Positions 1-6,644 of a stretch of 7,302 nt of DNA are shown here, in pieces (position 1 is the stretch's first letter; every line of letters starts with the position of its first letter). The notes beneath the pieces were generated by a model. The model did not search any database and was not told the DNA's origin. It saw only the letters and a list, made by a program, of their open reading frames with translations. The position numbers and the translations under genes are program-made. This DNA is from an uncultured Prevotella sp. (GTDB lineage Bacteria; Bacteroidota; Bacteroidia; Bacteroidales; Bacteroidaceae), in assembly GCA_947095945.1 (NCBI GenBank), contig CAMUQM010000092.1, forward strand, positions 1 through 7,302. The letters run 5' to 3'.

Positions 1-906
1 GGTTCTCATCGCACCATTAAAAAGGGTAAGGAGAATGGTTATCAGCGTTGGTTTTGCAAAGACTGTAAACGCTATTTTATAGGGCGTCGTCGCTTGAAAA
101 AGGAAGATGTTAATTCTGCATATTCCTTAGGGAATCTGACTGTATCCGACCTTGCCAGAGAATTTGGTGTATCAACTCGTACGATTCACCGCTATCTGTC
201 ATCAGAATACAAGGAGAACCTTCCCAAATTGATTTCTAGTAATGTTGTGGTCTTAATGGATACTACTTACTGGGGCAGAAGATTTGGTGTTGTTATAATG
301 AAAGATCACATATCTGGTCGTGTGCTATGGTATAAATTCATTGACAAGAAGGAAACAATTGCAGATTACAGAGAAGGTATTTCATATCTTGAGTTGCATG
401 GATATAATGTTTTAGGCATCGTCAGCGATGGCTTAAAAGGGCTTCGGCAAGAGTTTTACCAATACAGATTCCAACATTGCCAGTTCCACCAGGTTATGAC
501 CATAAGAACAAAACTGACATTGCATCCCAAATTACAAGCCTCACAAGAATTGCTTGGCATAGCTAAAATGCTTTGCCATACAGACAAAGATTCTTTTATA
601 GGAGCTTTGGATGCATGGCAGGAGAAATGGAAGGACTTTATAAACGAAAGGGCAAAAGGAGCAGACGGGAAAACGCATTATGTGCATAAGAACACAAGGA
701 GTGCATATATGAGCTTAAAGAGGAATATGCCGTGGTTGTGGACATTCTATGATTTCCCTGAACTGCAAATGCCGAATACAAACAATGAATTGGAAGCACT
801 CAACTCTGCTTTGAAGGCAAATTTGAACCTACATAAGGGTATTAGCAAAGAAAGGAGAAAAGTCATTATTCAAGACTTTTTAAAGGCTCATTCACCTTGT
901 AGATAA
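1..906 (+). CDS. IS256-related DDE transposase, zinc-binding variant, 5'-truncated by the window
   Basis: This transposase would catalyse excision and integration of its own element. The frame is open from base 1, giving 301 visible residues, so the TTG at 94 need not be the start. Visible residues 19-22 read CKDC, which looks like the second half of a Cys4 zinc ribbon whose first half is off-window. A helix-turn-helix follows at about residues 47-66 (TVSDLAREFGVSTRTIHRYL). The RNase H-like core has candidate catalytic residues D87 (LMDTTYW), D143 (IVSDGLKG) and E265 (NTNNELEALN). The CQFH motif at 160-163 is typical of IS256/MULE-type transposases. The end appears intact: the last residues are SPCR, then TAA. 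No frameshift is visible, so the enzyme may be active if the missing start is intact. The family call rests on motif order and general resemblance; the exact IS name cannot be given. Confidence 0.88.
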   Translation, partial: GSHRTIKKGKENGYQRWFCKDCKRYFIGRRRLKKEDVNSAYSLGNLTVSDLAREFGVSTRTIHRYLSSEYKENLPKLISSNVVVLMDTTYWGRRFGVVIMKDHISGRVLWYKFIDKKETIADYREGISYLELHGYNVLGIVSDGLKGLRQEFYQYRFQHCQFHQVMTIRTKLTLHPKLQASQELLGIAKMLCHTDKDSFIGALDAWQEKWKDFINERAKGADGKTHYVHKNTRSAYMSLKRNMPWLWTFYDFPELQMPNTNNELEALNSALKANLNLHKGISKERRKVIIQDFLKAHSPCR

Positions 907-920
907 AGGGATATAAGATG

Positions 921-981
921 TTTAAGGTCTCTTTTTGTCATATAAGAGCAAAAGAGATCCATTTTAGGTCTCTTTTTGTCA
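921..981. repeat. 20-bp direct repeat with an inverted middle segment at the IS right end
   Basis: Copy A (921-940, tttaaggtctctttttgtca) and copy B (962-981) match at 19 of 20 bases, offset by 41 bp. Between them, aaaagagatcc (950-960) is the reverse complement of the ggtctctttt core of both copies, with one bulged T. It could therefore pair with copy A (926-935) or copy B (967-976), but not both at once. The likely roles are transposase-binding sites at the element end, a weak terminator after the transposase gene, or both. The T-run is part of the stem rather than after it, so terminator function is uncertain. Confidence 0.7.
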
Positions 982-1084
982 CTTATGCCAAAGGATTGAT
1001 AAGAGCATAACCATCAAGTTCTAATATCCGGTTTGGGTTAAAAAATAATAGCCAGTAATAATAGAGAATAATATCCTTAAACAC

Positions 1085-1115
1085 TTTGCCAAATAATCCG
1101 AAATACTTAATTTTG
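1085..1115 (+). promoter_or_regulatory. glnN promoter (Bacteroidota-type -33/-7)
   Basis: A -33 element TTTG (1085-1088) and a -7 element TAATTTTG (1108-1115) are separated by 19 bp. This fits the Bacteroides primary sigma factor consensus TTTG-N19-21-TAnnTTTG. The expected transcription start falls around 1120-1125, giving a short leader of about 20-25 nt before the ATG at 1146. The leader is A-rich (ataagataaaaac) and has no clear Shine-Dalgarno sequence, as is usual in this phylum. Confidence 0.72.
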
Positions 1116-1145
1116 CACTCGGAACTTTCATTATAAGATAAAAAC

Positions 1146-3335
1146 ATGGCAAATTTAAGATTCGGAGCTATCGAGGAAGCATTTAAGAAACGCCCCTTAG
1201 AAGTCAAGACACCAACAGAACGTCCAGAACATTTCTATGGCAAATACGTCTTCAACCGTGCAAGAATGTACAAGTATCTCCCTGTGGATGTGTACCAAAA
1301 ACTGATAGACGTCATTGACAACGGCACACGATTAGACCGTTCCATAGCAGATGCAGTAGCACAAGGCATGAAGAAATGGGCAGAGGAGCATGGGGCAACT
1401 CACTATACACACTGGTTCCAGCCACTAACAGAGGGCACTGCAGAGAAACATGATGCTTTCGTTGAGCATGACGGTAAAGGAGGTATGATTGAAGAGTTCT
1501 CAGGAAAGCTACTCGTTCAGCAGGAACCTGATGCCAGCTCTTTCCCTAATGGAGGAATCCGCAATACCTTTGAAGCACGAGGCTATTCAGCATGGGACCC
1601 TACAAGTCCTGTATTCATCATCGAAGACACACTTTGTATTCCTACAATATTTATATCTTATACAGGAGAATCACTTGATTACAAAGCCCCACTATTAAAA
1701 TCACTCCACGCTGTAAACGTCACAGCAACTAAAGTTTGCCAATACTTTTATCAAGATGTAAAGCAAGTTCACACCAACCTTGGCTGGGAACAAGAATACT
1801 TCCTTGTAGACGAAGACTTGTACTTTGCGCGCCCTGACCTTATGCTTACAGGACGCACACTGATGGGACATGACTCTGCCAAAAACCAGCAGATGGACGA
1901 CCATTACTTCGGTACAATCCCCGAGCGTGTACAGGCTTTCATGAAAGATCTTGAGATACAAGCACTCGAATTAGGTATCCCTTGCAAGACACGTCACAAT
2001 GAGGTAGCACCGGGTCAGTTTGAATTAGCACCAATCTTTGAAGAGTGTAACCTTGCAGTAGACCACAATATGCTGCTGATGTCACTCATGAGGAAGATTG
2101 CACACAAGCATAGCTTCCGCGTTCTTCTACATGAGAAGCCGTTTGATGGAGTCAATGGTTCTGGCAAACACAATAACTGGAGCCTTAGTACTGACAATGG
2201 AATCCTCCTCCATGCTGCAGGTAAGACACTTAATGACAACCTTCGTTTCGTTGTCTTCATCGTAGAAACCTTGATGGCAGTCTACAAGCACAATGGACTT
2301 CTTAAAGCATCGGTAATGAGTGCAACTAATGACCATCGTCTTGGAGCTAATGAAGCCCCACCTGCCATCATCTCATCTTTCCTTGGACGACAGATTAGTG
2401 ACCTACTGGAGCATATAGAAAAGGCAGACAAAGAGAACATCTTCAGCCTTAGTGGAAAGACTGGTATGCAGATGGATATCCCAGAGATTCCAGAGTTACT
2501 TATCGATAATACCGACCGTAACCGTACATCTCCATTTGCATTTACTGGCAACCGTTTTGAGTTCCGTGCTGTAGGTTCTGAGGCCAACTGTGCATCTGCA
2601 ATGATTGTTCTCAACACCGCTGTAGCAGAGGCTTTACAGAACTTCAGCGAGCGAGTTGATGCACTGGTTGCGAAAGGAGAAGACCTAACATCGGCAATTA
2701 TTGATATCATTCGTGAAGATATCAAGACCTGTAAGCCTATCCACTTCGATGGAAACGGATATTCTGATAGCTGGAAAGAAGAAGCAATGAAGCGTGGACT
2801 TGACTGCGAATCGAACTGCCCTAAGTGTTTCGACCGCTACCTTGACGAAGATGCTATCAAGATGTTTGAGTCGATGAACGTGATGAAACGCAACGAGTTG
2901 GAAGCACGTAACGAAGTAAAATGGGAGACTTACACGAAAAAGATACAAATCGAAGCACGTGTAATGGGCGATTTGGCGATGAACCATATTATCCCTGTGG
3001 CAACACACTACCAAAGTCAGTTGGCGAAGAATGTACAGAATATGGTCAATATCTTCGGAGATGTAGAAGGTAAACAGCTCAGCGAGCGAAACATTAAGAT
3101 TATACGTGAGATTGCTGAACGTACTAATATTATCGAGACAGGTGTTGAAGAACTTGTGAATGCACGTAAACAAGCCAACAAGATAGAAAGCCAACGTGAA
3201 AGAGCAATCGCTTATCATGACACGATAGCACCTAAGATGGAAGAAATTCGGTATCAGATTGATAAGTTAGAGTTAGTAGTCAGCGATGAGCTGTGGACAC
3301 TTCCAAAATATCGAGAATTACTCTTTATTAGATAA
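1146..3335 (+). CDS. glnN: Type III glutamine synthetase (GSIII, GlnN)
   Basis: It makes glutamine from glutamate, ammonia and ATP in the cytoplasm, the central step of ammonium assimilation. The 729-residue length is that expected of GSIII, the long form described from Bacteroides fragilis; types I and II are much shorter. The GSIII N-terminal domain includes FYGKYVFNRARMYKYLP (30-46). The catalytic domain shows GWEQEYFLVD (213-222), NEVAPGQFELAP (285-296), KPFDGVNGSGKHNNWSL (331-347) and, around 457-478, the conserved arginine-rich stretch DRNRTSPFAFTGNRFEFRA. The C-terminal part (about 590-729) is rich in charged helices, as in other GSIII proteins. The ATG at 1146 sits a short distance after a near-consensus promoter, which supports the start. 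No glnB/amtB-type partner is visible; the gene appears monocistronic, with a strong terminator 81 bp after its stop. The upstream insertion sequence leaves promoter and gene intact. Confidence 0.97.
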   Translation: MANLRFGAIEEAFKKRPLEVKTPTERPEHFYGKYVFNRARMYKYLPVDVYQKLIDVIDNGTRLDRSIADAVAQGMKKWAEEHGATHYTHWFQPLTEGTAEKHDAFVEHDGKGGMIEEFSGKLLVQQEPDASSFPNGGIRNTFEARGYSAWDPTSPVFIIEDTLCIPTIFISYTGESLDYKAPLLKSLHAVNVTATKVCQYFYQDVKQVHTNLGWEQEYFLVDEDLYFARPDLMLTGRTLMGHDSAKNQQMDDHYFGTIPERVQAFMKDLEIQALELGIPCKTRHNEVAPGQFELAPIFEECNLAVDHNMLLMSLMRKIAHKHSFRVLLHEKPFDGVNGSGKHNNWSLSTDNGILLHAAGKTLNDNLRFVVFIVETLMAVYKHNGLLKASVMSATNDHRLGANEAPPAIISSFLGRQISDLLEHIEKADKENIFSLSGKTGMQMDIPEIPELLIDNTDRNRTSPFAFTGNRFEFRAVGSEANCASAMIVLNTAVAEALQNFSERVDALVAKGEDLTSAIIDIIREDIKTCKPIHFDGNGYSDSWKEEAMKRGLDCESNCPKCFDRYLDEDAIKMFESMNVMKRNELEARNEVKWETYTKKIQIEARVMGDLAMNHIIPVATHYQSQLAKNVQNMVNIFGDVEGKQLSERNIKIIREIAERTNIIETGVEELVNARKQANKIESQRERAIAYHDTIAPKMEEIRYQIDKLELVVSDELWTLPKYRELLFIR

Positions 3336-3415
3336 AACTTTGCGATTTCATCGACACTTAAGACTTTCCTTGCTTCTGTGAATAGGAATAACAGAGAGCG
3401 AAGAGAGCAATATAA

Positions 3416-3460
3416 AAAGGCAGGTAATCCAAACATCAGTGGATTATCTGCCTTTCTTTT
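3416..3460. terminator. Bidirectional intrinsic terminator between glnN and the lipid acyltransferase operon
   Basis: A 15-bp stem is formed by aaaggcaggtaatcc (3416-3430) and ggattatctgccttt (3441-3455), with a single G-T wobble and a 10-nt loop. On the plus strand it runs into a T-rich tail (cctttcttttctt). On the minus strand the stem is followed by tttttatatt. It lies between the 3' ends of two convergent transcription units, so it can serve both. Confidence 0.88.
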
Positions 3461-3480
3461 CTTATTACTTATAAAACATC

Positions 3481-4479
3481 TTAGCCCTGTTCTTTCTCCT
3501 TATAGATAACATTATTTGCACCACTTGTAATCTTCAGTGCTTCTGGATGCTCATCAACAAAGCTCTCAATATGACGAATACGCTTCTCTTCAAAAATCTC
3601 ATCAACAGCAATTAGGATACCTGTTTCCTCTACATCACCAAATCCATAGTTGATAGCTGTACCAAAGAGTTTCATAGTTGGAGAAAGGTTCATATAAGCA
3701 TTCACCAAAGGAGGGATATTATATCCCAGCTCACGTATCTCACGATTTAATATTCTATAGTCATCCTTGAAGCCATTTCCTTGGAAAAGTGCATCCAATT
3801 CAGTCATTGGAGTATCAATTTTTAACGGTTTAATCGGGATAATAAGGTCTTCCTTATCATCAAAGTACTTCTTCAAGAAGTAAAGAATCATATCCCTACC
3901 ACGGCGAATATAAGAAGGGTACATCGTCATCTTACCAAAGAAATACTTACATTCAGGATATAAAACTGTCAACGCTCCAAGACCATCCCAAAGATTATCC
4001 AGTGCAAAAATACTCTTAGAATTCTTACGAACATTCTGATAATCCAATGAAACAAATGAACGTCCAAGTTCAACTGTATAAGGAGCATATTCCTTCATGA
4101 ACTTTTCTGAAAAGTGGAACATATGACTCGTTGCAACCACTGGCTGTCCGTTATTGCCTATCTTCCACTCGCTACCGAAGATATAACGATAACCACCGAT
4201 AATCTCCTCAGCTTCAGGATTCCAAACAATCAACTGCCTGCAACAATTCTCCATCGTGTCGAACTCATCAATATCCATTGATTTGCCCGTACCTCCCCCT
4301 GCCGAACGGAAAGCTATCTCGCGCAGACGACCAATCTCTTTCATCACGTTAGGAGCCGTCTTAGTAGTCACAATATAAATCTCATTGTGACTCTTGTTAG
4401 TCATACGAAGCATCCGTTCAGGAGTCAACTCGCTCTTGAGCAGTTCCTTGCTAATGGGTTGGATGATTTCTTCTTCCAT
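3481..4479 (-). CDS. glsB: GNAT-family N-acyltransferase, GlsB/OlsB-like (amino acid N-acylation for glycine/ornithine-type lipids)
   Basis: The probable role is to transfer a 3-hydroxy fatty acyl chain from acyl-ACP to the amino group of glycine (or ornithine), giving the lyso-lipid precursor of an N-acyl amino acid membrane lipid. The protein has the 'hemolysin-like' acyltransferase layout of the OlsB/GlsB group. From the ATG these are REIAFRSAGGGTGKSMDIDEFD at about 53-74, with the G-rich and D-D-E-F motifs, then LIVWNPEAEEIIGGYRY near 83-99 and the conserved VELGRSFV (136-143). The start is uncertain. The frame also begins at a GTG at 4512, directly after an in-frame TAA, which would add 11 residues (343 in total). 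I prefer the ATG at 4479 (332 residues) because GTG starts are uncommon here, but neither has a clear ribosome site. It follows the PlsC-like gene by at most 81 bp on the same strand. Whether the substrate is glycine or ornithine cannot be read from sequence. Confidence 0.85.
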   Translation of the reverse strand: MEEEIIQPISKELLKSELTPERMLRMTNKSHNEIYIVTTKTAPNVMKEIGRLREIAFRSAGGGTGKSMDIDEFDTMENCCRQLIVWNPEAEEIIGGYRYIFGSEWKIGNNGQPVVATSHMFHFSEKFMKEYAPYTVELGRSFVSLDYQNVRKNSKSIFALDNLWDGLGALTVLYPECKYFFGKMTMYPSYIRRGRDMILYFLKKYFDDKEDLIIPIKPLKIDTPMTELDALFQGNGFKDDYRILNREIRELGYNIPPLVNAYMNLSPTMKLFGTAINYGFGDVEETGILIAVDEIFEEKRIRHIESFVDEHPEALKITSGANNVIYKEKEQG

Positions 4480-4560
4480 ATATTCTATCAATTCTTTTTC
4501 TTTCTCTATCACTTATCGATTAGTTTGTCCCTTTGTTCTGTCATTAATGAGGCAAAAGAG

Positions 4561-5388
4561 CTATAGTTCATAAACCATATCTTCAACATATTTCGCCCAT
4601 TCCATCGATGTACGACTCTTATCAAACGTCTGCCAAGGGATTGGTTTTCCAATCGCAACACGAAACGTTTTCCCAACATTTCTGTACATCTCATCAACAA
4701 GGAATAGCATGGCTATATTTACCTTCTTGACATATTTATCACTGAAATGTGCAATACGATAGAATCGATCAGAATTACGTCCACCAAAGAAGATTGGTAC
4801 TACATCACGCTGATACTCCACACTCTTGGTGACAAACGTCTTCTTCCACTCCAAGTCATGAACCTCACCATTGATTTTACGACTGTTAAGTCCAGCTGGA
4901 AACATCAGTATGTGATTATCACTTTTAAATCCGGCCTCTATCATTCGAGGGAAATCACGACTCTGCTTACCAGTTTTATTGATGCCAATACTTACTGGTT
5001 TTAAACCGGGAAGATTAAGCAATAAGTCATTTACTAAATAGCGAAACCTACCATCATAATGTTTACCAATGATAGACCCCAATGCTACACCATCCTGTCC
5101 ACCGAGAGGATGGTTTGAGACAAACGTATAAAGCTTACCATCATCTTTATCTGGGAGATTCTCTAAACCTTCGATTTGCAGCGTCATGTCAAGATAGCGA
5201 ACACACTCAGTGAGCCACTCAGTTCCTGTCAAACCACGATTTTCCCAAAGGAACTGATTTACCTCGTCTTCATGAAGGATACGTTTTAGCCAATTGACGG
5301 CAAAAGAAGGAACGAATTTAGCCTTCGCCCCCATCTTGTCTCTTAGAATCTTGTCAATATCTATCGTTTTCTCTATTTCTACACTCAT
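4561..5388 (-). CDS. glsA: PlsC-like O-acyltransferase, GlsA/OlsA-like (second acylation of N-acyl amino acid lipid)
   Basis: This 275-residue protein belongs to the lysophospholipid/glycerol-phosphate acyltransferase superfamily. It probably adds the second fatty acyl chain to the hydroxyl of the N-acyl amino acid made by the next gene, at the inner face of the membrane. The catalytic motif is NHPLGGQD (92-99), with H93 and D99 separated by five residues rather than the usual four, a variant I associate with the Bacteroidota members. The second motif, FPAGLNSRK (163-171), corresponds to the FPEGTRS block. No long hydrophobic membrane segment is obvious. The ATG at 5388 has an AGGAGA sequence 11 nt upstream, which supports the start. 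It is the first gene of a two-gene operon; pairing with an OlsB-like GNAT protein is the main argument against a plain PlsC role in phosphatidic acid synthesis. Confidence 0.85.
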   Translation of the reverse strand: MSVEIEKTIDIDKILRDKMGAKAKFVPSFAVNWLKRILHEDEVNQFLWENRGLTGTEWLTECVRYLDMTLQIEGLENLPDKDDGKLYTFVSNHPLGGQDGVALGSIIGKHYDGRFRYLVNDLLLNLPGLKPVSIGINKTGKQSRDFPRMIEAGFKSDNHILMFPAGLNSRKINGEVHDLEWKKTFVTKSVEYQRDVVPIFFGGRNSDRFYRIAHFSDKYVKKVNIAMLFLVDEMYRNVGKTFRVAIGKPIPWQTFDKSRTSMEWAKYVEDMVYEL

Positions 5389-5414
5389 GTACTCAATTCT
5401 CTCCTAACAAAATG

Positions 5415-5422
5415 CAAAAATA
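5415..5422 (-). promoter_or_regulatory. Candidate -7 box for the glsA-glsB operon
   Basis: Read on the minus strand, TATTTTTG fits the Bacteroidota TAnnTTTG -7 consensus and lies 26 bp before the glsA ATG, so the leader would be very short but would include the AGGAGA ribosome site. I find no convincing TTTG at 19-21 bp upstream, so the -33 element is weak or absent. Confidence 0.4.
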
Positions 5423-5695
5423 ACGAAACGATTTGGAATAGCTCACTTTTTTTGCGAAAAATATATGCCTGAACATAAAAAAATCACGTCAACAACTTGG
5501 TCTAGTGCTTTTATAAAAAGTCAAAAGCCTCATTACGCTCTACATTTTTAATTCACCCCACTTTACAACCTCCTCCTCCCAAGACAAGCCAGAAAACAGA
5601 AAAAAGTTATAAAATCTACAAAAAGAAGAAGAAATATAGAGTAAAAAAGAAGACTATTAAAACCACACAGTAGTACCTATTTTGTAATAATTTTT

Positions 5696-5827
5696 CACAA
5701 CTTCAAAAATTACTAAGGCTTAATTGCATTCGAATCCATGCTTAATTGGCTTTTAAAAGATGCCCTTTTGAAGTGTTATTAACGCCCTTTTGGAACCTAA
5801 CTAAGCACCTATTCTTACACGTTTTCA
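5696..5827. repeat. Degenerate tandem repeat with 22-bp period
   Basis: Similar 9-mers begin at exact 22-bp steps: gcttaattg at 5718 and 5740, gcccttttg at 5762 and 5784. A diverged unit starts at 5806 (cacctattc), and the preceding 22 bp (5696-5717) share the actaag ending with the unit at 5784. Unit ends also resemble one another (actaag, attaac, actaag). A related gcacctttt sequence recurs at 5870. The 22-bp step is about two helical turns, so all units face the same side of the DNA. The composition resembles dispersed intergenic repeats I associate with Prevotella genomes, but that is an unverified recollection. Confidence 0.55.
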
Positions 5828-6023
5828 CAAACACCTGACTACCTGACACTTACAAGAGCACTCAAAATAGCACCTTTTAGACCAAAAGCATACGCTTAAC
5901 GCCTCCTGCACTGTAAAGATATTTCAAATTAACAAACTACTCATCTTACCATCGCAACCAACGATAGCAGAAGAAAGCACTATCTTGAACGATTTTGAAG
6001 AGAAAAGAAAAGCCTCTTCTAAC

Positions 6024-6053
6024 GTTAATATTCTTAAAAAAGAAGTTATTAAC
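6024..6053. repeat. Imperfect inverted repeat upstream of mraZ
   Basis: gttaat (6024-6029) pairs with attaac (6048-6053), and ttctt (6031-6035) with aagaa (6040-6044), leaving a small asymmetric internal loop and a 4-nt loop. It lies just upstream of the GTGGRG boxes. It could be a binding site for a dimeric regulator or chance in AT-rich DNA. Confidence 0.35.
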
Positions 6054-6061
6054 AAAATATT

Positions 6062-6087
6062 GTGGAGTATAGTGGGGATATGTGGGG
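6062..6087 (+). promoter_or_regulatory. Probable MraZ operator: three GTGGRG boxes at 10-bp spacing
   Basis: GTGGAG at 6062, GTGGGG at 6072 and GTGGGG at 6082 are spaced exactly 10 bp apart, separated by 4-nt A/T spacers. In E. coli, MraZ binds TGGGN repeats separated by 5 nt (10-bp period) upstream of its own gene. The arrangement here (TGGAG, TGGGG, TGGGG) matches in sequence, period and location. The boxes end 9 bp before the -7 element and cover the place of the -33 element, which suggests repression of the mraZ-rsmH transcript by its first product. Confidence 0.72.
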
Positions 6088-6096
6088 AAAAATATG

Positions 6097-6104
6097 TAAC
6101 TTTG
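6097..6104 (+). promoter_or_regulatory. mraZ -7 promoter element
   Basis: TAACTTTG fits the Bacteroidota TAnnTTTG -7 consensus and lies 31 bp before the mraZ ATG, predicting a leader of roughly 20-25 nt. No TTTG is present 19-21 bp upstream; that position is taken by the second GTGGGG box. The promoter may therefore be intrinsically weak or need an activator. Confidence 0.6.
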
Positions 6105-6135
6105 AAGCCAAATACAGCTTTATAAAAAGACAGAC

Positions 6136-6621
6136 ATGCGATTCTTAGGAAACATAGAAGCAAAAACAGACGCAAAAGGAAGAGCTTTCCTGCCAGCAGT
6201 CTTCCGCAAGGTGCTTAATGCATCGGGCGAAGAATCGTTGGTATTGCGCAAGGATATCTTCGAGCCATGTCTGGTTCTCTACCCTGAATCGGTATGGAAC
6301 GAACGAATGGATGCACTTCGAAAACGTTTGAGCCGTTGGAATCGTCGCGACCAAATGATTTACCGCCAGTATGTCACCGATGTCGAGATGATTACATTGG
6401 ACGGTAATGGTCGCTTCCTAATTCCGAAACGATATCTAAAAATGGCTAACATTGACCAGCAAATTAGATTCACCGGAATGGACGACTGCATTGAGATATG
6501 GGCAAACAGAGAAAACAGCGAGCCATTCATGTCAGCTGATGAATTCAGCAAAGCCATGGAAGAAACCATGGGAATGGAAGAAGCCTTCTCATTTGACAAT
6601 CCAGCAAAGAACAACGAATAA
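6136..6621 (+). CDS. mraZ: Division/cell-wall cluster transcriptional regulator MraZ
   Basis: MraZ is a nucleoid-associated DNA-binding protein that forms ring-shaped oligomers and controls its own operon at the head of the dcw cluster. The 161-residue product has the two SpoVT/AbrB-like half-domains of the family: DAKGRAFLP at 12-20 and DGNGRFLIP at 89-97, each with the conserved D-x-x-G-R and trailing proline. It is slightly longer than the roughly 145-155 residues common in other phyla, through an acidic, methionine-rich tail (about 128-161). The ATG at 6136 gives the standard family N-terminus (MRFLGNIEAKTDAKGR), which fixes the start. The upstream GTGGRG boxes are its probable operator. 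rsmH follows after 23 nt on the same strand, as in most bacteria. Confidence 0.97.
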   Translation: MRFLGNIEAKTDAKGRAFLPAVFRKVLNASGEESLVLRKDIFEPCLVLYPESVWNERMDALRKRLSRWNRRDQMIYRQYVTDVEMITLDGNGRFLIPKRYLKMANIDQQIRFTGMDDCIEIWANRENSEPFMSADEFSKAMEETMGMEEAFSFDNPAKNNE

Positions 6622-6644
6622 TCATCCACAAAAGAATCAACAGC

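Larger units (their letters stand above)
1..981 (+). mobile_element. Insertion sequence, right-hand part (IS256-related, zinc-binding variant type), truncated by window edge
   Basis: This stretch contains a DDE transposase reading frame open at base 1 and, after its stop codon, a 20-bp direct repeat (921-940 and 962-981) that probably marks the right terminus. Read inward from the right end, the putative terminal sequence is TGACAAAAAGAGACCT, and it recurs 41 bp further in. The left end, the matching terminal inverted repeat and any target-site duplication are outside the window, so the right boundary (981, or possibly 940) is inferred. The element lies upstream of glnN and ends about 100 bp before its promoter. 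Confidence 0.7.
5423..6060. other. Long AT-rich divergent intergenic region without a credible gene
   Basis: This stretch lies between the divergent glsA and mraZ genes. No open frame has a recognisable protein, a credible start or a family motif. The part 5590-5655 is strongly purine-rich on the plus strand. The middle holds a degenerate repeat with 22-bp period (5696-5827) and the right part an imperfect inverted repeat (6024-6053), both listed separately. I see no tRNA, rRNA or CRISPR array. Confidence 0.7.

Noticed and set aside
950..981. Dedicated rho-independent terminator for the transposase
   Set aside because: The T-run is used up inside the stem and is followed by gtcac, so a standard terminator is not supported. 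The structure is better described as part of the IS end repeat.
983..1207. Minus-strand 74-codon frame overlapping the glnN promoter and start
   Set aside because: Its start lies inside glnN coding sequence, it runs antisense across a consensus promoter, and the peptide shows no family motif. A remnant of an older gene in 983-1040 cannot be excluded but has no support.
2282..2725. Minus-strand 147-codon frame inside glnN
   Set aside because: It lies wholly antisense to a conserved enzyme gene, with low-complexity Ser/Arg composition and no ribosome site; it is a shadow of glnN codon use.
2685..3218. Minus-strand 177-codon frame inside glnN
   Set aside because: It is fully antisense to the glnN C-terminal region, has no recognisable domain, and its Phe/Leu/His-rich composition is typical of shadow frames.
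5507..5528. Small hairpin GCTTTT...AAAAGC after the glsA promoter region
   Set aside because: It has only a 6-bp A/T-dominated stem, no following T-run and no associated gene end, so it is likely chance.
5696..5830. Possible CRISPR array
   Set aside because: The units are contiguous and degenerate with a 22-bp period, without identical repeats separated by unique spacers, and no cas gene is nearby.
5924..6175. Minus-strand 83-codon hydrophobic frame across the mraZ start
   Set aside because: It is antisense to the mraZ operator, promoter and first codons. The leucine/phenylalanine-rich peptide is what antisense A/T-rich DNA gives by chance.
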